A stretch of DNA of 48,788 nt from Microcoleus sp. FACHB-DQ6 (GCA_014695175.1 JACJNV010000056.1:1-48788); one strand, 5' to 3'. Positions 25,613 to 34,494 are shown, counted from the first letter of the stretch. The notes: a model not told the origin generated them from the letters alone. Program-made: numbers and translations.

Positions 25613-27760
25613 CTAAACCAATGCGGCTGCTTGAGGCTGTGACTCTGTTTCTACGCCTAATTCCGTCCGCTTCAAAACCAACAAAGTGATGTCATCAAAT
25701 ACTTTTTGATTGCCGATATGTCGCCGCACATCGTCAATCACCGCTTGCTTGATTTCTTGTGCCGATAAATGCCAGTTTTTGCTAATAACTTCGCACATCG
25801 GCTCAACGCCATATTGTTTTTTCTTAATGTCATAAGCTTCGGGAATACCATCGGTATATAGGACTATACCCTCTCCTAGCTGTAGCTCAATTGAAATCTG
25901 ACTGATGAACTCAGCAATGTCATCCTCAAGAGCGATGGGGAAGCCTAAATCCATCGTGTCGATACGTTCAACCTGTCCACCGTTTCGCACAATGATTGTT
26001 TCTTCATGCTGACCGCTAATGCTCACCCGTCCTTGGGAGTAATTTAAAATCGCTAGGGTGAGGCTTTTCTCAGATTTCATGCGCTGCACGTTTTTGTAAA
26101 GGGTGCGGTTGAGCGCATCTAAGAACCGAACCGGATCAGTTTCGCGGATTTCCTTGAGGGTGCGAACGGCGGTTTGCGCCATCAGCATCAAGATACCGCT
26201 TTCAAGTCCATGTCCAGTGACATCACCGATGCCAAGAGTGACAACGCCATCGGTGTTTAAAACATCATAGTAGTCGCCGCCGACTTCATCGGCAGCCTCC
26301 ATGTATGCGGCAATATCGAGTCCTTCAATTTTCAGTTCCTCAGCATTTGGCAGAATCATTTGCTGCATTTGACGCACGATATCCAATTCCGTACCCATGC
26401 GGAGATTGTCTTCCTTGAGTCTCTCGTTGAGGGCAATGATTTCGTCGTTGGCACTTGCTAGTTCTGCCGTGCGTTCTTTGACTTTATCCTCGAGTGTTTC
26501 AAACAATTCCTTCAGTTGCCCTGCCATGCTGTTGAAGGAGTTTCCCAACTTATCAAGTTCAACGAGGCGACTGTGTTTAACGTGTTGATCCAAATTGCCA
26601 TCTGCCATGTCTTCTGAGGCTTGGGTAATCCGCTCAATGGGGCGGGTAATCCAACGAGCGGTGAGAATACCGATCAGGAGGGCCATCATCAACGCTACCA
26701 GACACAACCCTATTGTGCTACGAGTATTAGCATTGATTTGACCCATGAAGTCGGATTCTGGAACTACAGTCACGATTAGCCAGTTCAACCCAAACTGGTC
26801 TTGCCAAGGATGAACAAGGACAAAGTGAAGTTGTCCTTGAATTTGAAAGCTCAACGTTTGCCTTTCTCTAATTCGCTGAAAATTACTAAACCGATTTTTT
26901 ATAGTTTGAGCAGTCCTTTGAATTAACGGATCATTAATGTCTAAGGCACTAAACCGTTGGGTCTTACCATTTACTTTGGCAAAAGAGGGTTGAGAACTAG
27001 AATTGGCGATTAACTGGCCATCTCGTTCCATGACAAAGACTCGCCCTGATGAGCTAACGTTTAACCCGCGCAAAAAGTTCGTAATATTTGATAGTTGTAA
27101 ATCAACCCCAATCACCCCACGTAATTTGCCGTTTTTTGCATAAAAGGGACGCACTGCCTCTACAGCAAGGAAGTTGATTGGGTCAAGAGAGTACACCGAA
27201 GTCCAGGTTGGTTTACCTGCTTTAGCCGCCTGAATAAACCATGCGGGTGCCACCTGGTCGGGTGCCACCTTCTTGGCATTAATCCGTCGTAGCACTTTAC
27301 CCCGATCGCCCTGCTTGTTCACGGCATAGGTAGCTAAATCTCCGTTTGTTCTTGCAGAGACTTCCTCAATGATGACTCCTTCCCCTAGAATGTATTTGCC
27401 AGCCCCAATAAAGCGTCCATCTACTAACCCATATGAGATATATCCAACATTATTAAAGGCTTGCACCTGCTTCCAAAAATAACGTCCCACCCGGTCAAAG
27501 CTTTCTATATTGAGTAATCCTGTCTCGATTGCATCAATATTGATCTGATTAATTTGATGAGGTATGGAAAGATAGTCCTTTAGTTGCTGATCGGTTCGGT
27601 TGCTCACCTCAGTCATCAACTGGTTGGCAAGATCAGTTACGGCTTGTTGTCCGTTGCACAATGAAAGATAGCCGACTAATCCAACTGCTGCAACAATTTG
27701 CAGGATAAAGGGTACTATGAGGGCAGTGTGGAGGCGGAATTTAAGGGAGCTGTTATTCAT
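25613..27760 (-). CDS. membrane sensor protein phosphatase: Cache-HAMP-SpoIIE (PP2C)
   Basis: 715 residues. Membrane helix about 11-33, a periplasmic double-Cache sensor to about 345 (SYGLVDGRFIGAGKY, FYAKNGKLRGVIGVDLQLSN), a second helix (STIGLCLVALMMALLIGIL), HAMP about 370-425 (RWITRPIERITQASEDMADG), a coiled coil, and a SpoIIE phosphatase domain (EVGGDYYDVL, GIGDVTGHGLESGILM, VLYTDGIPEAYD). The metal-binding Asp residues of the PP2C core are present. Such proteins dephosphorylate anti-anti-sigma factors in partner-switching circuits. No partner gene lies next to it. Confidence 0.92.
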   Translation of the reverse strand: MNNSSLKFRLHTALIVPFILQIVAAVGLVGYLSLCNGQQAVTDLANQLMTEVSNRTDQQLKDYLSIPHQINQINIDAIETGLLNIESFDRVGRYFWKQVQAFNNVGYISYGLVDGRFIGAGKYILGEGVIIEEVSARTNGDLATYAVNKQGDRGKVLRRINAKKVAPDQVAPAWFIQAAKAGKPTWTSVYSLDPINFLAVEAVRPFYAKNGKLRGVIGVDLQLSNITNFLRGLNVSSSGRVFVMERDGQLIANSSSQPSFAKVNGKTQRFSALDINDPLIQRTAQTIKNRFSNFQRIRERQTLSFQIQGQLHFVLVHPWQDQFGLNWLIVTVVPESDFMGQINANTRSTIGLCLVALMMALLIGILTARWITRPIERITQASEDMADGNLDQHVKHSRLVELDKLGNSFNSMAGQLKELFETLEDKVKERTAELASANDEIIALNERLKEDNLRMGTELDIVRQMQQMILPNAEELKIEGLDIAAYMEAADEVGGDYYDVLNTDGVVTLGIGDVTGHGLESGILMLMAQTAVRTLKEIRETDPVRFLDALNRTLYKNVQRMKSEKSLTLAILNYSQGRVSISGQHEETIIVRNGGQVERIDTMDLGFPIALEDDIAEFISQISIELQLGEGIVLYTDGIPEAYDIKKKQYGVEPMCEVISKNWHLSAQEIKQAVIDDVRRHIGNQKVFDDITLLVLKRTELGVETESQPQAAALV

Positions 27761-28001
27761 AAAAGATTTGGCGGGGATAGCGGTTAACTAAGAATAATTC
27801 ACCCTTTCAGTATCGCTTCCAGTTGTTGTGGCATTATTAGGAGTTTCTACTTATTGCTTCACAAGTCGCAGTGTAATATCATTACTGGCTGAGCGGGACA
27901 TAAAACTGCGTTTTAAGCCCTAACAAACCCTAAACTCGCTTTCATATGAAGCTGTAGATGTCCCTGTTTTCTTGCACCCAGCAGATTTGTGAGATTCGCT
28001 C

Positions 28002-28254
28002 TCAGCATTATTTTACCCACAATTTGCCATGCACTATACAACTTTTTAGGCCGCATATGAAAAAGTTTTCCCTCGCAAGCGACACCAATCTGTCGGGAGA
28101 GATCCGGGCAAAACTTCTGATATAGAAAGATTCAATAACACCCTGATGCCAATGAGAGCTAGCTATTGTAATAAAAACTCGGTCATTTTATAAAAAGCTT
28201 TTCAATCATGTGGGAGCTATCAGGTATTTTATTCATCATTACAATGCTTCTTAA
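28002..28254 (+). pseudogene. IS1-type transposase, C-terminal remnant
   Basis: Reading: FYPQFAMHYTTF, stop TAG (28047-28049, where the family has Trp), AAYEKVFPRKRHQSVGRDPG, KTSDIERFNNTL, a frame slip near 28140-28150, then KTRSFYKKLFNHVGAIRYFI and HHYNAS. This is the conserved C-terminus of IS1 transposases (GKTxxIERFNNTLRQR...SFSKKLxNHIGAI.YFIHHYNAS). At least one nonsense mutation and one frameshift, and no N-terminus: dead. Confidence 0.75.
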
Positions 28255-28302
28255 CGCCTAAAAGTGTTTAGGGTCTTTCCTGGCTCTGTAAAATAATCCT
28301 AA

Positions 28303-28370
28303 AATTTAAGTTTGGTAACGAAACTTTCCTTGGCATCTTCAGCTAATTCACCCCGAACAAATGTCGAGTT
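28303..28370 (-). pseudogene. duplicate of the 3' end of the neighbouring lipoprotein gene
   Basis: The minus strand reads ELAEDAKESFVTKLKF then stop, against DSAEDAKESSVTKLNPLQK at the end of the gene at 28693-29265. About 28 of 34 bases match, in the same orientation, about 0.4 kb downstream of the intact copy. Confidence 0.55.
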
Positions 28371-28528
28371 TAGCACAGTTTGTCGCTGAATTCGCTCACG
28401 AAATCAACAAGCCAGTAAGTTTAATTTATGGTAAAATAGTTCATGTTAATCAATATGTTTTAGATTTATTCAACATGATTGAAATTTACCAGAAATACTC
28501 TTGGGAATTCGCCGCAGACATCCCATAA
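28349..28528 (+). pseudogene. histidine-kinase HisKA fragment
   Basis: From HPEQMSSLAQFVAEFAHEIN through KPVSLIYGKIVHVNQYV to LFNMIEIYQKY and a stop at 28526. It matches the dimerisation/phosphoacceptor region of cyanobacterial kinases ([25 protein letters not shown]), with the phosphoacceptor His kept. Neither the sensor nor the ATPase part is present. It directly abuts the lipoprotein fragment, so two unrelated gene pieces are joined here. The frame has an ATG at 28361 and could give a 55-residue peptide. Confidence 0.7.
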
Positions 28529-28692
28529 AATGTAAAATATATGGCTCTGCCTCATATCAAAAAAGCATAAAAAGCGTAAATATTGTTGAGCATAAATTAG
28601 CTCTACAAGCGTTTATCTAGTTTCAATAAATTATATTATTTATGTAGGGGCTAATTTCCGCTCGCCCCTACATCATCTTTGCTCCGACTGGC

Positions 28693-29265
28693 TTATTTTT
28701 GCAGCGGATTGAGTTTCGTAACAGAGCTTTCCTTAGCATCTTCAGCGCTATCTTTCAGGAAAGCCGAAGCATCCTTAACGGCGGCGCCTACTCTCTCTAA
28801 AATCTTGGCATCGGGATCGCTGCGGTCGAATACGGTTTGAGCTTTAGCCGGCTGTCCGTCTGGCCCGTCTAACAGAGTTTTATCTCCGCCGAGTTCGAGG
28901 TCGAACTTGTCAGTTTCCATCGGTGCAGAACCCGGATAAAGCAGCTTTGAGGAATTAGATTCCCCGGTAGTCGCGGCCAGGAGACGATCGCCCAATATCG
29001 ACAAATCAGCCCGATTCTTTTCTGCTTTAACAGGCGATTGATTGACTTTAGGGTCGGTAGACATTTGATAATTCGTGTATCCATCTCCACCGCCCTTGTG
29101 GGGGTTATTCATTCCTCCCATTTGAACGGGAGGATTCTCAGGCCGAGCACCTCGAACATCGCCGGCATTGCAAGCCGTGCTGGTAAACACCAGCAAACCT
29201 GCCATCAATACAGTCAAAAATTGACCGATCCGCAGTCTTTTAAAAAAAGCAGTTACTGTGCTCAC
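28693..29265 (-). CDS. cyanobacterial lipoprotein of unknown function
   Basis: 190 residues from a GTG start. A signal segment ends in a lipobox STAC (Cys32), so it is likely membrane-anchored by lipid. The mature part is polar, with DLSILGDRLLAATTGESNSS in the middle and a helical C-terminus (ILERVGAAVKDASAFLKDSA, EDAKESSVTK). It resembles small lipoproteins limited to cyanobacteria; function unknown. A partial copy of its 3' end lies at 28303-28370, so it was once duplicated. Confidence 0.7.
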   Translation of the reverse strand: MSTVTAFFKRLRIGQFLTVLMAGLLVFTSTACNAGDVRGARPENPPVQMGGMNNPHKGGGDGYTNYQMSTDPKVNQSPVKAEKNRADLSILGDRLLAATTGESNSSKLLYPGSAPMETDKFDLELGGDKTLLDGPDGQPAKAQTVFDRSDPDAKILERVGAAVKDASAFLKDSAEDAKESSVTKLNPLQK

Positions 29266-29445
29266 AAAGTTTTTCCAATTTTTTACTACTACTTGTCAAG
29301 AGTAAAAATAAACTCCCCATGCCTGCCTCTAACGGCGGTAATATTTGGCCACGGATTGCTATCTATTTTTTTATAACTTTAGAGGGATTTAAAAAGTGCG
29401 ATCGCGTTCGATTGATTATTTTTGGTATAACTTACGCGCGGGTAT

Positions 29446-29477
29446 CTAGAAACCCGGTTTTTTTACCGGGTTTCTAG
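29446..29477. repeat. AGAAACCGGGTT-family hairpin, copy 1
   Basis: CTAGAAACCCGGT and its exact complement (13 bp) around a T6 loop. The tightest member of a family found five times in the window. Confidence 0.8.
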
Positions 29478-29497
29478 AGTAAGTTTGCTTTAGACAC

Positions 29498-29652
29498 TCA
29501 TACCCGACAATAAAAGGGCGGAGGTAGTTTCAAAGCATAGTCTTCGGGTGCCTCAGTTCCAATAATTGCTCGATGTCAAAAGCTTTTCGGTTTTTGACCC
29601 CGCCCACAAACTGATACTTGCCAACAACTGATTTCGTCGAGATATAAAAATT
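29498..29652 (-). pseudogene. frameshifted small coding remnant, unknown family
   Basis: The minus strand reads NFYISTKSVVGKYQFVGGVK, NRKAFDIEQLLE, and, after a one-base slip, GTEAPEDYALKLPPPFYCRV and stop (29498-29500). The composition looks like real protein, but no start codon is evident and the family is not recognised. It lies in the gap between the lipoprotein and DUF2993 genes. Confidence 0.35.
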
Positions 29653-29759
29653 TTAGACTCTTGTTGGAGATCCCCGACTCATCTGTGGAGTAAATCTCCC
29701 ATCTAAAATCTCAAATCCACTGACGCACCCTACTAGCTACTAGCCTCATAACGCTACTG

Positions 29760-30500
29760 CTAATTTGGGAATTCTTCGACTTTCGCTTCAGCTTGCAAAG
29801 TCAGCAAACCAGCTTCCACATTTAGCTGCTGAATTCGCAGTGACATTCCCTCTAGTTCAAAATTTCGCAAGTTTAATACTTCACCAGCTTTGTCCGCCAC
29901 AGCTGCAGTAAACTCAGGCGAAAATTCCTTGTTTTCGGGAGACTCGACATCCTGAAGAGAAACTGCCCAACCGCCCGCCTCGATCTGAGGTTTTGCTGTA
30001 AAATAAATCTTTTCAGTTGAGGCAGTTTCTCGCACCAATACCTCAGCATTTACAGTGATTTTTCCGGTTTGCAGCAACTCGCACTCCATAGTTTGAACGT
30101 CTAGTGTCAGCAGTTTGCCGTCAACAGTAACTTTTAAGTTTTTCAGTTTGCGACTGATGTATTCGGAATTAAAAGCGCGGTTGAGATCGCTTTCAGTTAA
30201 AACTACGCGGGCCGCACCCAAGGCAGGGCCGTTCAGTTCAATTTTGCCAAACATAGCGGTCAGGGGATTGACAGCAATATCCTTGATGTGGATTTGCAAA
30301 TCTTCCACGCGCAAATCTTGTTGCATTACCAACCCTTTGCCCTCAACCGCAACGGCCTCTACCGATCCCTGGGCTAGCTGGATCGGATCGGTGTTGACTG
30401 TGACAGACAAAGTTTCCGAGTCGTCTAATTTGCTAGCAATAGCAATCTCCGCCACTTTGTCGATCGCCTGTTCCCCTAAACTTCTATTTTGTTGAAGCAC
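29760..30500 (-). CDS. DUF2993 protein, copy 1
   Basis: 246 residues from a GTG start. Pattern typical of DUF2993 (LmeA-like) proteins: IQLAQGSVEAVAVEGKGLVM, VEDLQIHIKDIAVNPL, RVVLTESDLNRAFNSEYISR, and NLRNFELEGMSLRIQQLNVE near the end. The fold is thought to bind lipid or glycolipid, and the mycobacterial relative LmeA acts in cell-envelope lipid/mannan metabolism. This copy shows no clear signal peptide. A second member is at 33161-33916, on the other side of two + strand genes. Confidence 0.8.
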   Translation of the reverse strand: MLQQNRSLGEQAIDKVAEIAIASKLDDSETLSVTVNTDPIQLAQGSVEAVAVEGKGLVMQQDLRVEDLQIHIKDIAVNPLTAMFGKIELNGPALGAARVVLTESDLNRAFNSEYISRKLKNLKVTVDGKLLTLDVQTMECELLQTGKITVNAEVLVRETASTEKIYFTAKPQIEAGGWAVSLQDVESPENKEFSPEFTAAVADKAGEVLNLRNFELEGMSLRIQQLNVEAGLLTLQAEAKVEEFPN

Positions 30501-30775
30501 GCTCAGAATTCCTAATAATATTGTTTTCCAAATAGTAGTTAATACCTAAGTCATTTACCGTCTTCCTCTCGGCAGGTTTCTCGTCTGAAAAAAACTCAGC
30601 CAAAGACAGAGGGTTTCCAGAAAATTGCTAAAATTAATCAGGTACTCTTCGGCGCACTCTACATTGACTCGGTTGCGAAGGGGTGAAAAATCAAAAACTA
30701 GGATTTTTGCCCAAAGTCTTTTCTAGAAGTTCAATCGCCCGCTACAATAAGTAAGAGCCGGCACCGCTTTTTGCA

Positions 30776-32188
30776 ATGAATTCAGAATCAACTCTCGCTA
30801 GACTACAAGCTACACTTCCCGATGGAAAACTGCCTTCTAGCTACGGGGTATACTTCAAAAACACCCTAGTAGCCCTATGTCACGCCCTAGAAGACCACAT
30901 TTTGCAAACCAGTGGCGGGGACAAGAGCGAACTCAAACCCTTAGTTTTGGTGACGTTTCAGCAGGGTAAATGGTATTTACAGGAAGCCGATCGCTACCTA
31001 GATATTGCTAATGCCTCTCGGCGCGTTGTCATCGCAGCAGTAGCCGACAGCGGTTTCGCTACCCACAAAACCGGGCAATTAGAAAATGTATCTTTAATAA
31101 ATCTTGATGAGAACGACCCCATAATCGAAGAATGGAATTTAATCATCCTCGCCCCGACATACAAAGCAATGGTGCTTTGCCGCGAACTTTCAGCCCAGGA
31201 ATACTTGCCCGAGGGCAAGCCTGAAGTAGATACAGAACGAAAATTCTACGGTTTGTGGTCGTTTGACCAGTCTTTGGTGTCGGCTGCTGCAGAAATTTTT
31301 ATAGAACAGACGCGACATTACAACTCTCCCCTGGCCGAGAGTTTGCTGGAAATGTACCACGAAATCCTGGCTACCATTGGCCCGCCCTTGGCCGACATTA
31401 GTGGCGTGGTATCGCGGATAGTCACTTACCTGCAAAGTTCTCAGCAGCAAATGGTGGCAATTAACCGCCAAACCCGCGAGTTGTGGGAATTGGAAGGTCA
31501 AGCTTTGCGGGTCAGCCGCAATTTGAACGCTAACAAACTTCAAGCTTTTCTGCGGATGGCCCAGCGCGTGGACGAACGCGATACCTCAAATCCTACAGCG
31601 TCTTTGCAGGTGGCGGCTTTGTCGGAAACTTTGGGTCAACTGCTGGATTTGCCGGCTTTGCAGTTGCGGAGGCTGCGGCTGGCTGGATTGCTATTTCGAG
31701 TCGGCTTAGTTTCTGCCCCGAATGAGGTGTTCGATCGCACTCCCGATCAATTCGACCCAGCAACTTTCTCATTTTGGCGCGATCGCAGTTTCATTGGTTC
31801 CCAACTGCTGCAAGCAATGCCTGAGCTATCACCTGTGGCGGAAATTGTCAAGCACCAACTAGAATATTGGGACGGCAGCGGCAGGCCAGAGGGTTTGCGA
31901 TCCGAAACCATACCCGTTGCTTCGCGGATTTTGGGGTTGGTCGCTGATTTTCAAGAATTGACTCAACCGCGTGGCGATCGTCCGGCTTTGAGTTTGAGCG
32001 AAGCTTTGGAACAGTGCCGCGAACTGTCTGGCACTCGCTTCGATCCGGCTTTGGTGGAAACTCTCAGCAACGTCGTCAGGCTGGCAGAAATGGGTTTGAT
32101 GCAGTTACCGAACCGCCCTAGCCAACTGCCTAACGTGTGGTTGGAGGATTTGGGCGATCGAACGACCGCGGCAGCTCCGGCCTTATAA
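30776..32188 (+). CDS. DICT sensory domain plus degenerate HD-GYP-like domain
   Basis: 470 residues. Residues about 20-155 look like a DICT domain (sensor domain common in cyanobacterial signalling proteins). The C-terminal third resembles HD-GYP phosphodiesterases: ETLGQLLDLPALQLRRLRLA, then LLFRVGLVSAP where active members have LHDIGKIAIP, and HQLEYWDGSGRPEGL where active members have ERWDGSGYPxGL. The HD pair is therefore lost and GYP is GRP, so catalysis on cyclic-di-GMP is unlikely; binding or protein interaction may remain. The gene starts 275 nt from the divergent DUF2993 gene. Confidence 0.75.
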   Translation: MNSESTLARLQATLPDGKLPSSYGVYFKNTLVALCHALEDHILQTSGGDKSELKPLVLVTFQQGKWYLQEADRYLDIANASRRVVIAAVADSGFATHKTGQLENVSLINLDENDPIIEEWNLIILAPTYKAMVLCRELSAQEYLPEGKPEVDTERKFYGLWSFDQSLVSAAAEIFIEQTRHYNSPLAESLLEMYHEILATIGPPLADISGVVSRIVTYLQSSQQQMVAINRQTRELWELEGQALRVSRNLNANKLQAFLRMAQRVDERDTSNPTASLQVAALSETLGQLLDLPALQLRRLRLAGLLFRVGLVSAPNEVFDRTPDQFDPATFSFWRDRSFIGSQLLQAMPELSPVAEIVKHQLEYWDGSGRPEGLRSETIPVASRILGLVADFQELTQPRGDRPALSLSEALEQCRELSGTRFDPALVETLSNVVRLAEMGLMQLPNRPSQLPNVWLEDLGDRTTAAAPAL

Positions 32189-32390
32189 AATAACTGGATT
32201 GGTTATGGGCGATCGGTAATTGGTAATTGGGAACTTGTACAGAGCTTGTGCTGAGCGCTGCCGAAGTGCCTAGCCGAAGTATTGGGCATTTAACACTCAG
32301 CACAAAATCTTTTCCAACACTACAAAAAATCAGCCTGTGCTTGCTAAGCGCACCCTAACACTGGGAGTTTTAGCAGCAGCCTGTCTGTGG

Positions 32391-32450
32391 GCTAATGGCT
32401 AATGACGACTAATGACTAATGACTAATGACTAAAAACTAATGACTAATGA
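32391..32450. repeat. heptamer array (ACTAATG) overlapping a start codon
   Basis: About eight phased or near-phased ACTAATG units, one of which supplies the ATG at 32440. Upstream, 32189-32390 contains TGGTAATTGGGAA-type repeats and no gene. Confidence 0.85.
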
Positions 32451-33033
32451 CCTCGAAGCCATACGCAAAGGCAAAATTTTGATGTTGGCCGGCACTGATT
32501 TAGCCGGCAAAGACTTAGCGGGAGCCGATCTCGCCGGTGCTAACTTGTCTCAAGCCAACTTGAGTGGAGTTAATCTCGCCGGCGCTAACTTGCAGCGGGC
32601 CGTATTGCGAGCCAACCTCCGCGGCGCTGACTTGAGCGGTGCTGACTTGCGAGGCGCAGATTTTCGCAATGCCGATTTGCGGGGAGCTTCCTTCGCTAAC
32701 GCTTTAGTCCGCGACGCAAGTTTTGGGGGTGCTTTTTTGGCGGGGGCATCCATCGGCAATTTGGATTTGAGCGGCGTCGATTTGCGGGGCGCCGATTTGC
32801 GGGGGGCTGCTTTGGCTCGGGCAATTTTGCACTCCGCCGATTTGAGCAATGCCAATTTGTCCGGCGCTGATTTGTCAGGAGCTGACTTGGAAGAAGCGAT
32901 CCTGAATGGAGCCGTACTGCGCGGCGCTAACCTGACGGGGGCTAATTTGCTTTGCGCCACGATCGAACAAACCGTTTGGGATGGAGCGTTGCTCGATCGC
33001 GCCTGTCTCCAAGGCACCCCCCTGAGCCGTTAA
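32440..33033 (+). CDS. pentapeptide-repeat protein
   Basis: 197 residues made almost entirely of A(D/N)LxX pentapeptides (for example GADLAGANLSQANLSGVNLA), which fold as a right-handed quadrilateral beta helix. A short leader MTNDLEAIRKGKI precedes the repeats; no signal peptide or membrane helix, so cytoplasmic or lumenal by an unknown route. The first codons, ATGACTAATGAC, come from the heptamer array, so the start may have been created by repeat spread; the next natural starts would be downstream (GTG or ATG). Function unknown. Confidence 0.85.
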   Translation: MTNDLEAIRKGKILMLAGTDLAGKDLAGADLAGANLSQANLSGVNLAGANLQRAVLRANLRGADLSGADLRGADFRNADLRGASFANALVRDASFGGAFLAGASIGNLDLSGVDLRGADLRGAALARAILHSADLSNANLSGADLSGADLEEAILNGAVLRGANLTGANLLCATIEQTVWDGALLDRACLQGTPLSR

Positions 33034-33105
33034 ATTTCAACAATGTTGTTTTGAAGACAGACAAAAAACAAGATCTGCTTATGAGGTGAATAAGCACAAG
33101 CGATT

Positions 33106-33133
33106 TTTACATTTCTTAATATGAGGTTATAAT
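33106..33133 (+). promoter_or_regulatory. sigma-70-type promoter of the second DUF2993 gene
   Basis: TTTACA at 33106-33111 and TATAAT at 33128-33133 with a 16-bp spacer, placing transcription start about 33140, 20 nt before the ATG at 33161. Confidence 0.6.
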
Positions 33134-33160
33134 GGCGACTGTAGACGAGCAAACGAATAA

Positions 33161-33916
33161 ATGGTAGCAGCTTTGTTTAGCGGTACATCCTTTCAAGGTC
33201 AAAGTGGCGATCGCCTTGTTAGTAAAGTAGCAGGAGCTGCGATCGCGGCCTTATTCAAGCGTTCTGAAAAGGCCGAAGCCAACATCCGAGTCGAACCAGT
33301 AGCCAAACTCTTGCAGGGAAGCATCGACGGTTTCGACTTCATTGGCAAAGGTATGTTGATGTACAACGGCCTCCGCATAGAAGTGATGGAACTCTACCTG
33401 CAAGCAGTCTCCATTGACTTTGGGGCGATTTTTGCAGGTCAAGTCAAATTGCGCCAGCCTACCCAGGCAAATATGCGAGTAGTCTTAAGTCGATCGGATT
33501 TAACCACCTCATTCAATACACCTTTTGTAGTTGAAAAACTCCAGAAGCTGAAGTACCAAGAGCAATCTCTGCACTTTCAAAACACTGAAGTCAGCTTCGG
33601 AAGTGACAAATCAATTCGGCTTCAGTCCGAAATTACCGTAGGCGAGGCTAGCGAACCCGTCAAAATAGATATTACAGCTCAATTGCAAGTAGAAGACCGA
33701 CGTAAAATCCAATTTGTCAGCGTTACTTACGGCGGTGACGGGCAAGCAGTAGACTTGGGTCAGGCTATAATTGCCCACGTAAATAACTTGCTAGACTTAG
33801 ACAAATTTGCCTTAGAAGGCACTCAACTGCGAGTAGACCGCTGCCGAGTTCAGAACGACGAGCTGGTTTTCTACGGTTGGGCTGGTATCGAACAGTTCCC
33901 CAAAGGCAAGCGCTAA
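33161..33916 (+). CDS. DUF2993 protein, copy 2
   Basis: 251 residues with the same layout as the gene at 29760-30500: LLQGSIDGFDFIGKGMLMYN, VMELYLQAVSIDFGAIFAGQ, RVVLSRSDLTTSFNTPFVVE and LLDLDKFALEGTQLRVDRCR. Probably a lipid- or glycolipid-binding protein. The 5' leader is short with no Shine-Dalgarno. A terminator follows 60 nt after the stop, so it is a monocistronic unit. Confidence 0.8.
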   Translation: MVAALFSGTSFQGQSGDRLVSKVAGAAIAALFKRSEKAEANIRVEPVAKLLQGSIDGFDFIGKGMLMYNGLRIEVMELYLQAVSIDFGAIFAGQVKLRQPTQANMRVVLSRSDLTTSFNTPFVVEKLQKLKYQEQSLHFQNTEVSFGSDKSIRLQSEITVGEASEPVKIDITAQLQVEDRRKIQFVSVTYGGDGQAVDLGQAIIAHVNNLLDLDKFALEGTQLRVDRCRVQNDELVFYGWAGIEQFPKGKR

Positions 33917-33976
33917 ACCTCAGCCTGCTGAGGTGGCAAAATGAAATTTGTTTGAGGAATTTTATAGCTTAACAAC

Positions 33977-33998
33977 AAAACCCGCCCAGGCGGGTTTT
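33977..33998 (+). terminator. Rho-independent-type terminator
   Basis: AAAACCCGCC and GGCGGGTTTT form a 10-bp stem with a 2-nt gap, ending in T4. It follows the DUF2993 gene. Confidence 0.75.
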
Positions 33999-34303
33999 GC
34001 TATTTTCGCCACAGTTTTTAAGCTGTGGCGCTGCTAGGGTAAGGTCGCGCTATAGCCTTATAGCCTTTGTGACAAAAATTGGGGACACCGAAACCGGTGT
34101 TGCCAAGCTTCTTAAGTGTGATTTCATACCTCATCTAGCCAAGAAATGCTATTTCCGGCGTATTTACAGAACTAAGTTGTCGCGCATTTAATTAATCAAC
34201 TACTGCGTACTTAAACTCTTGTGGGGTAGCCACTCCTAGCGCACTCTCAAGCTTAAATTTAAATGCAAAATAGTTGATTCACTGGGATTCTATTCTCGCC
34301 TCA

Positions 34304-34348
34304 AAATCAGCACTCAGGTTGATGCGATCGCACAACTTACCTTGATAA
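34304..34348. promoter_or_regulatory. duplicated upstream block, copy 1 (DUF1816 gene A)
   Basis: 45 bp sharing AAATCAGCACT, AGG, GATCGC and CCTTGATAA in order and spacing with 35067-35111. Distance to the ATG is 146 nt here and 43 nt in the other copy. The region 33999-34303 holds no clear gene. Confidence 0.6.
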
Positions 34349-34371
34349 GGTTAGATTGTCTTCAACCCAGA

Positions 34372-34435
34372 AACCGGGTTTGAAGGACTAAATTCTCTGG
34401 TAAAGGGCGATCGCCACGAGTTGAACAACCCGGTT
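34372..34435. repeat. AGAAACCGGGTT-family hairpin, copy 2
   Basis: AACCGGGTT at 34372-34380 and AACCCGGTT at 34427-34435 pair over 9 bp around a 46-nt loop that includes a GGCGATCGCC site. It lies between the duplicated block and the gene. Confidence 0.6.
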
Positions 34436-34494
34436 GATGAGAGTCGCCAGGGCGTAAGTCCTGTGAGAAAATAAATAACCCCAAAAGAGGAAAA

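Noticed and set aside
32550..33017. 155-codon minus-strand frame
   Set aside because: Antisense shadow of the pentapeptide repeats; its composition mirrors the repeat codons.
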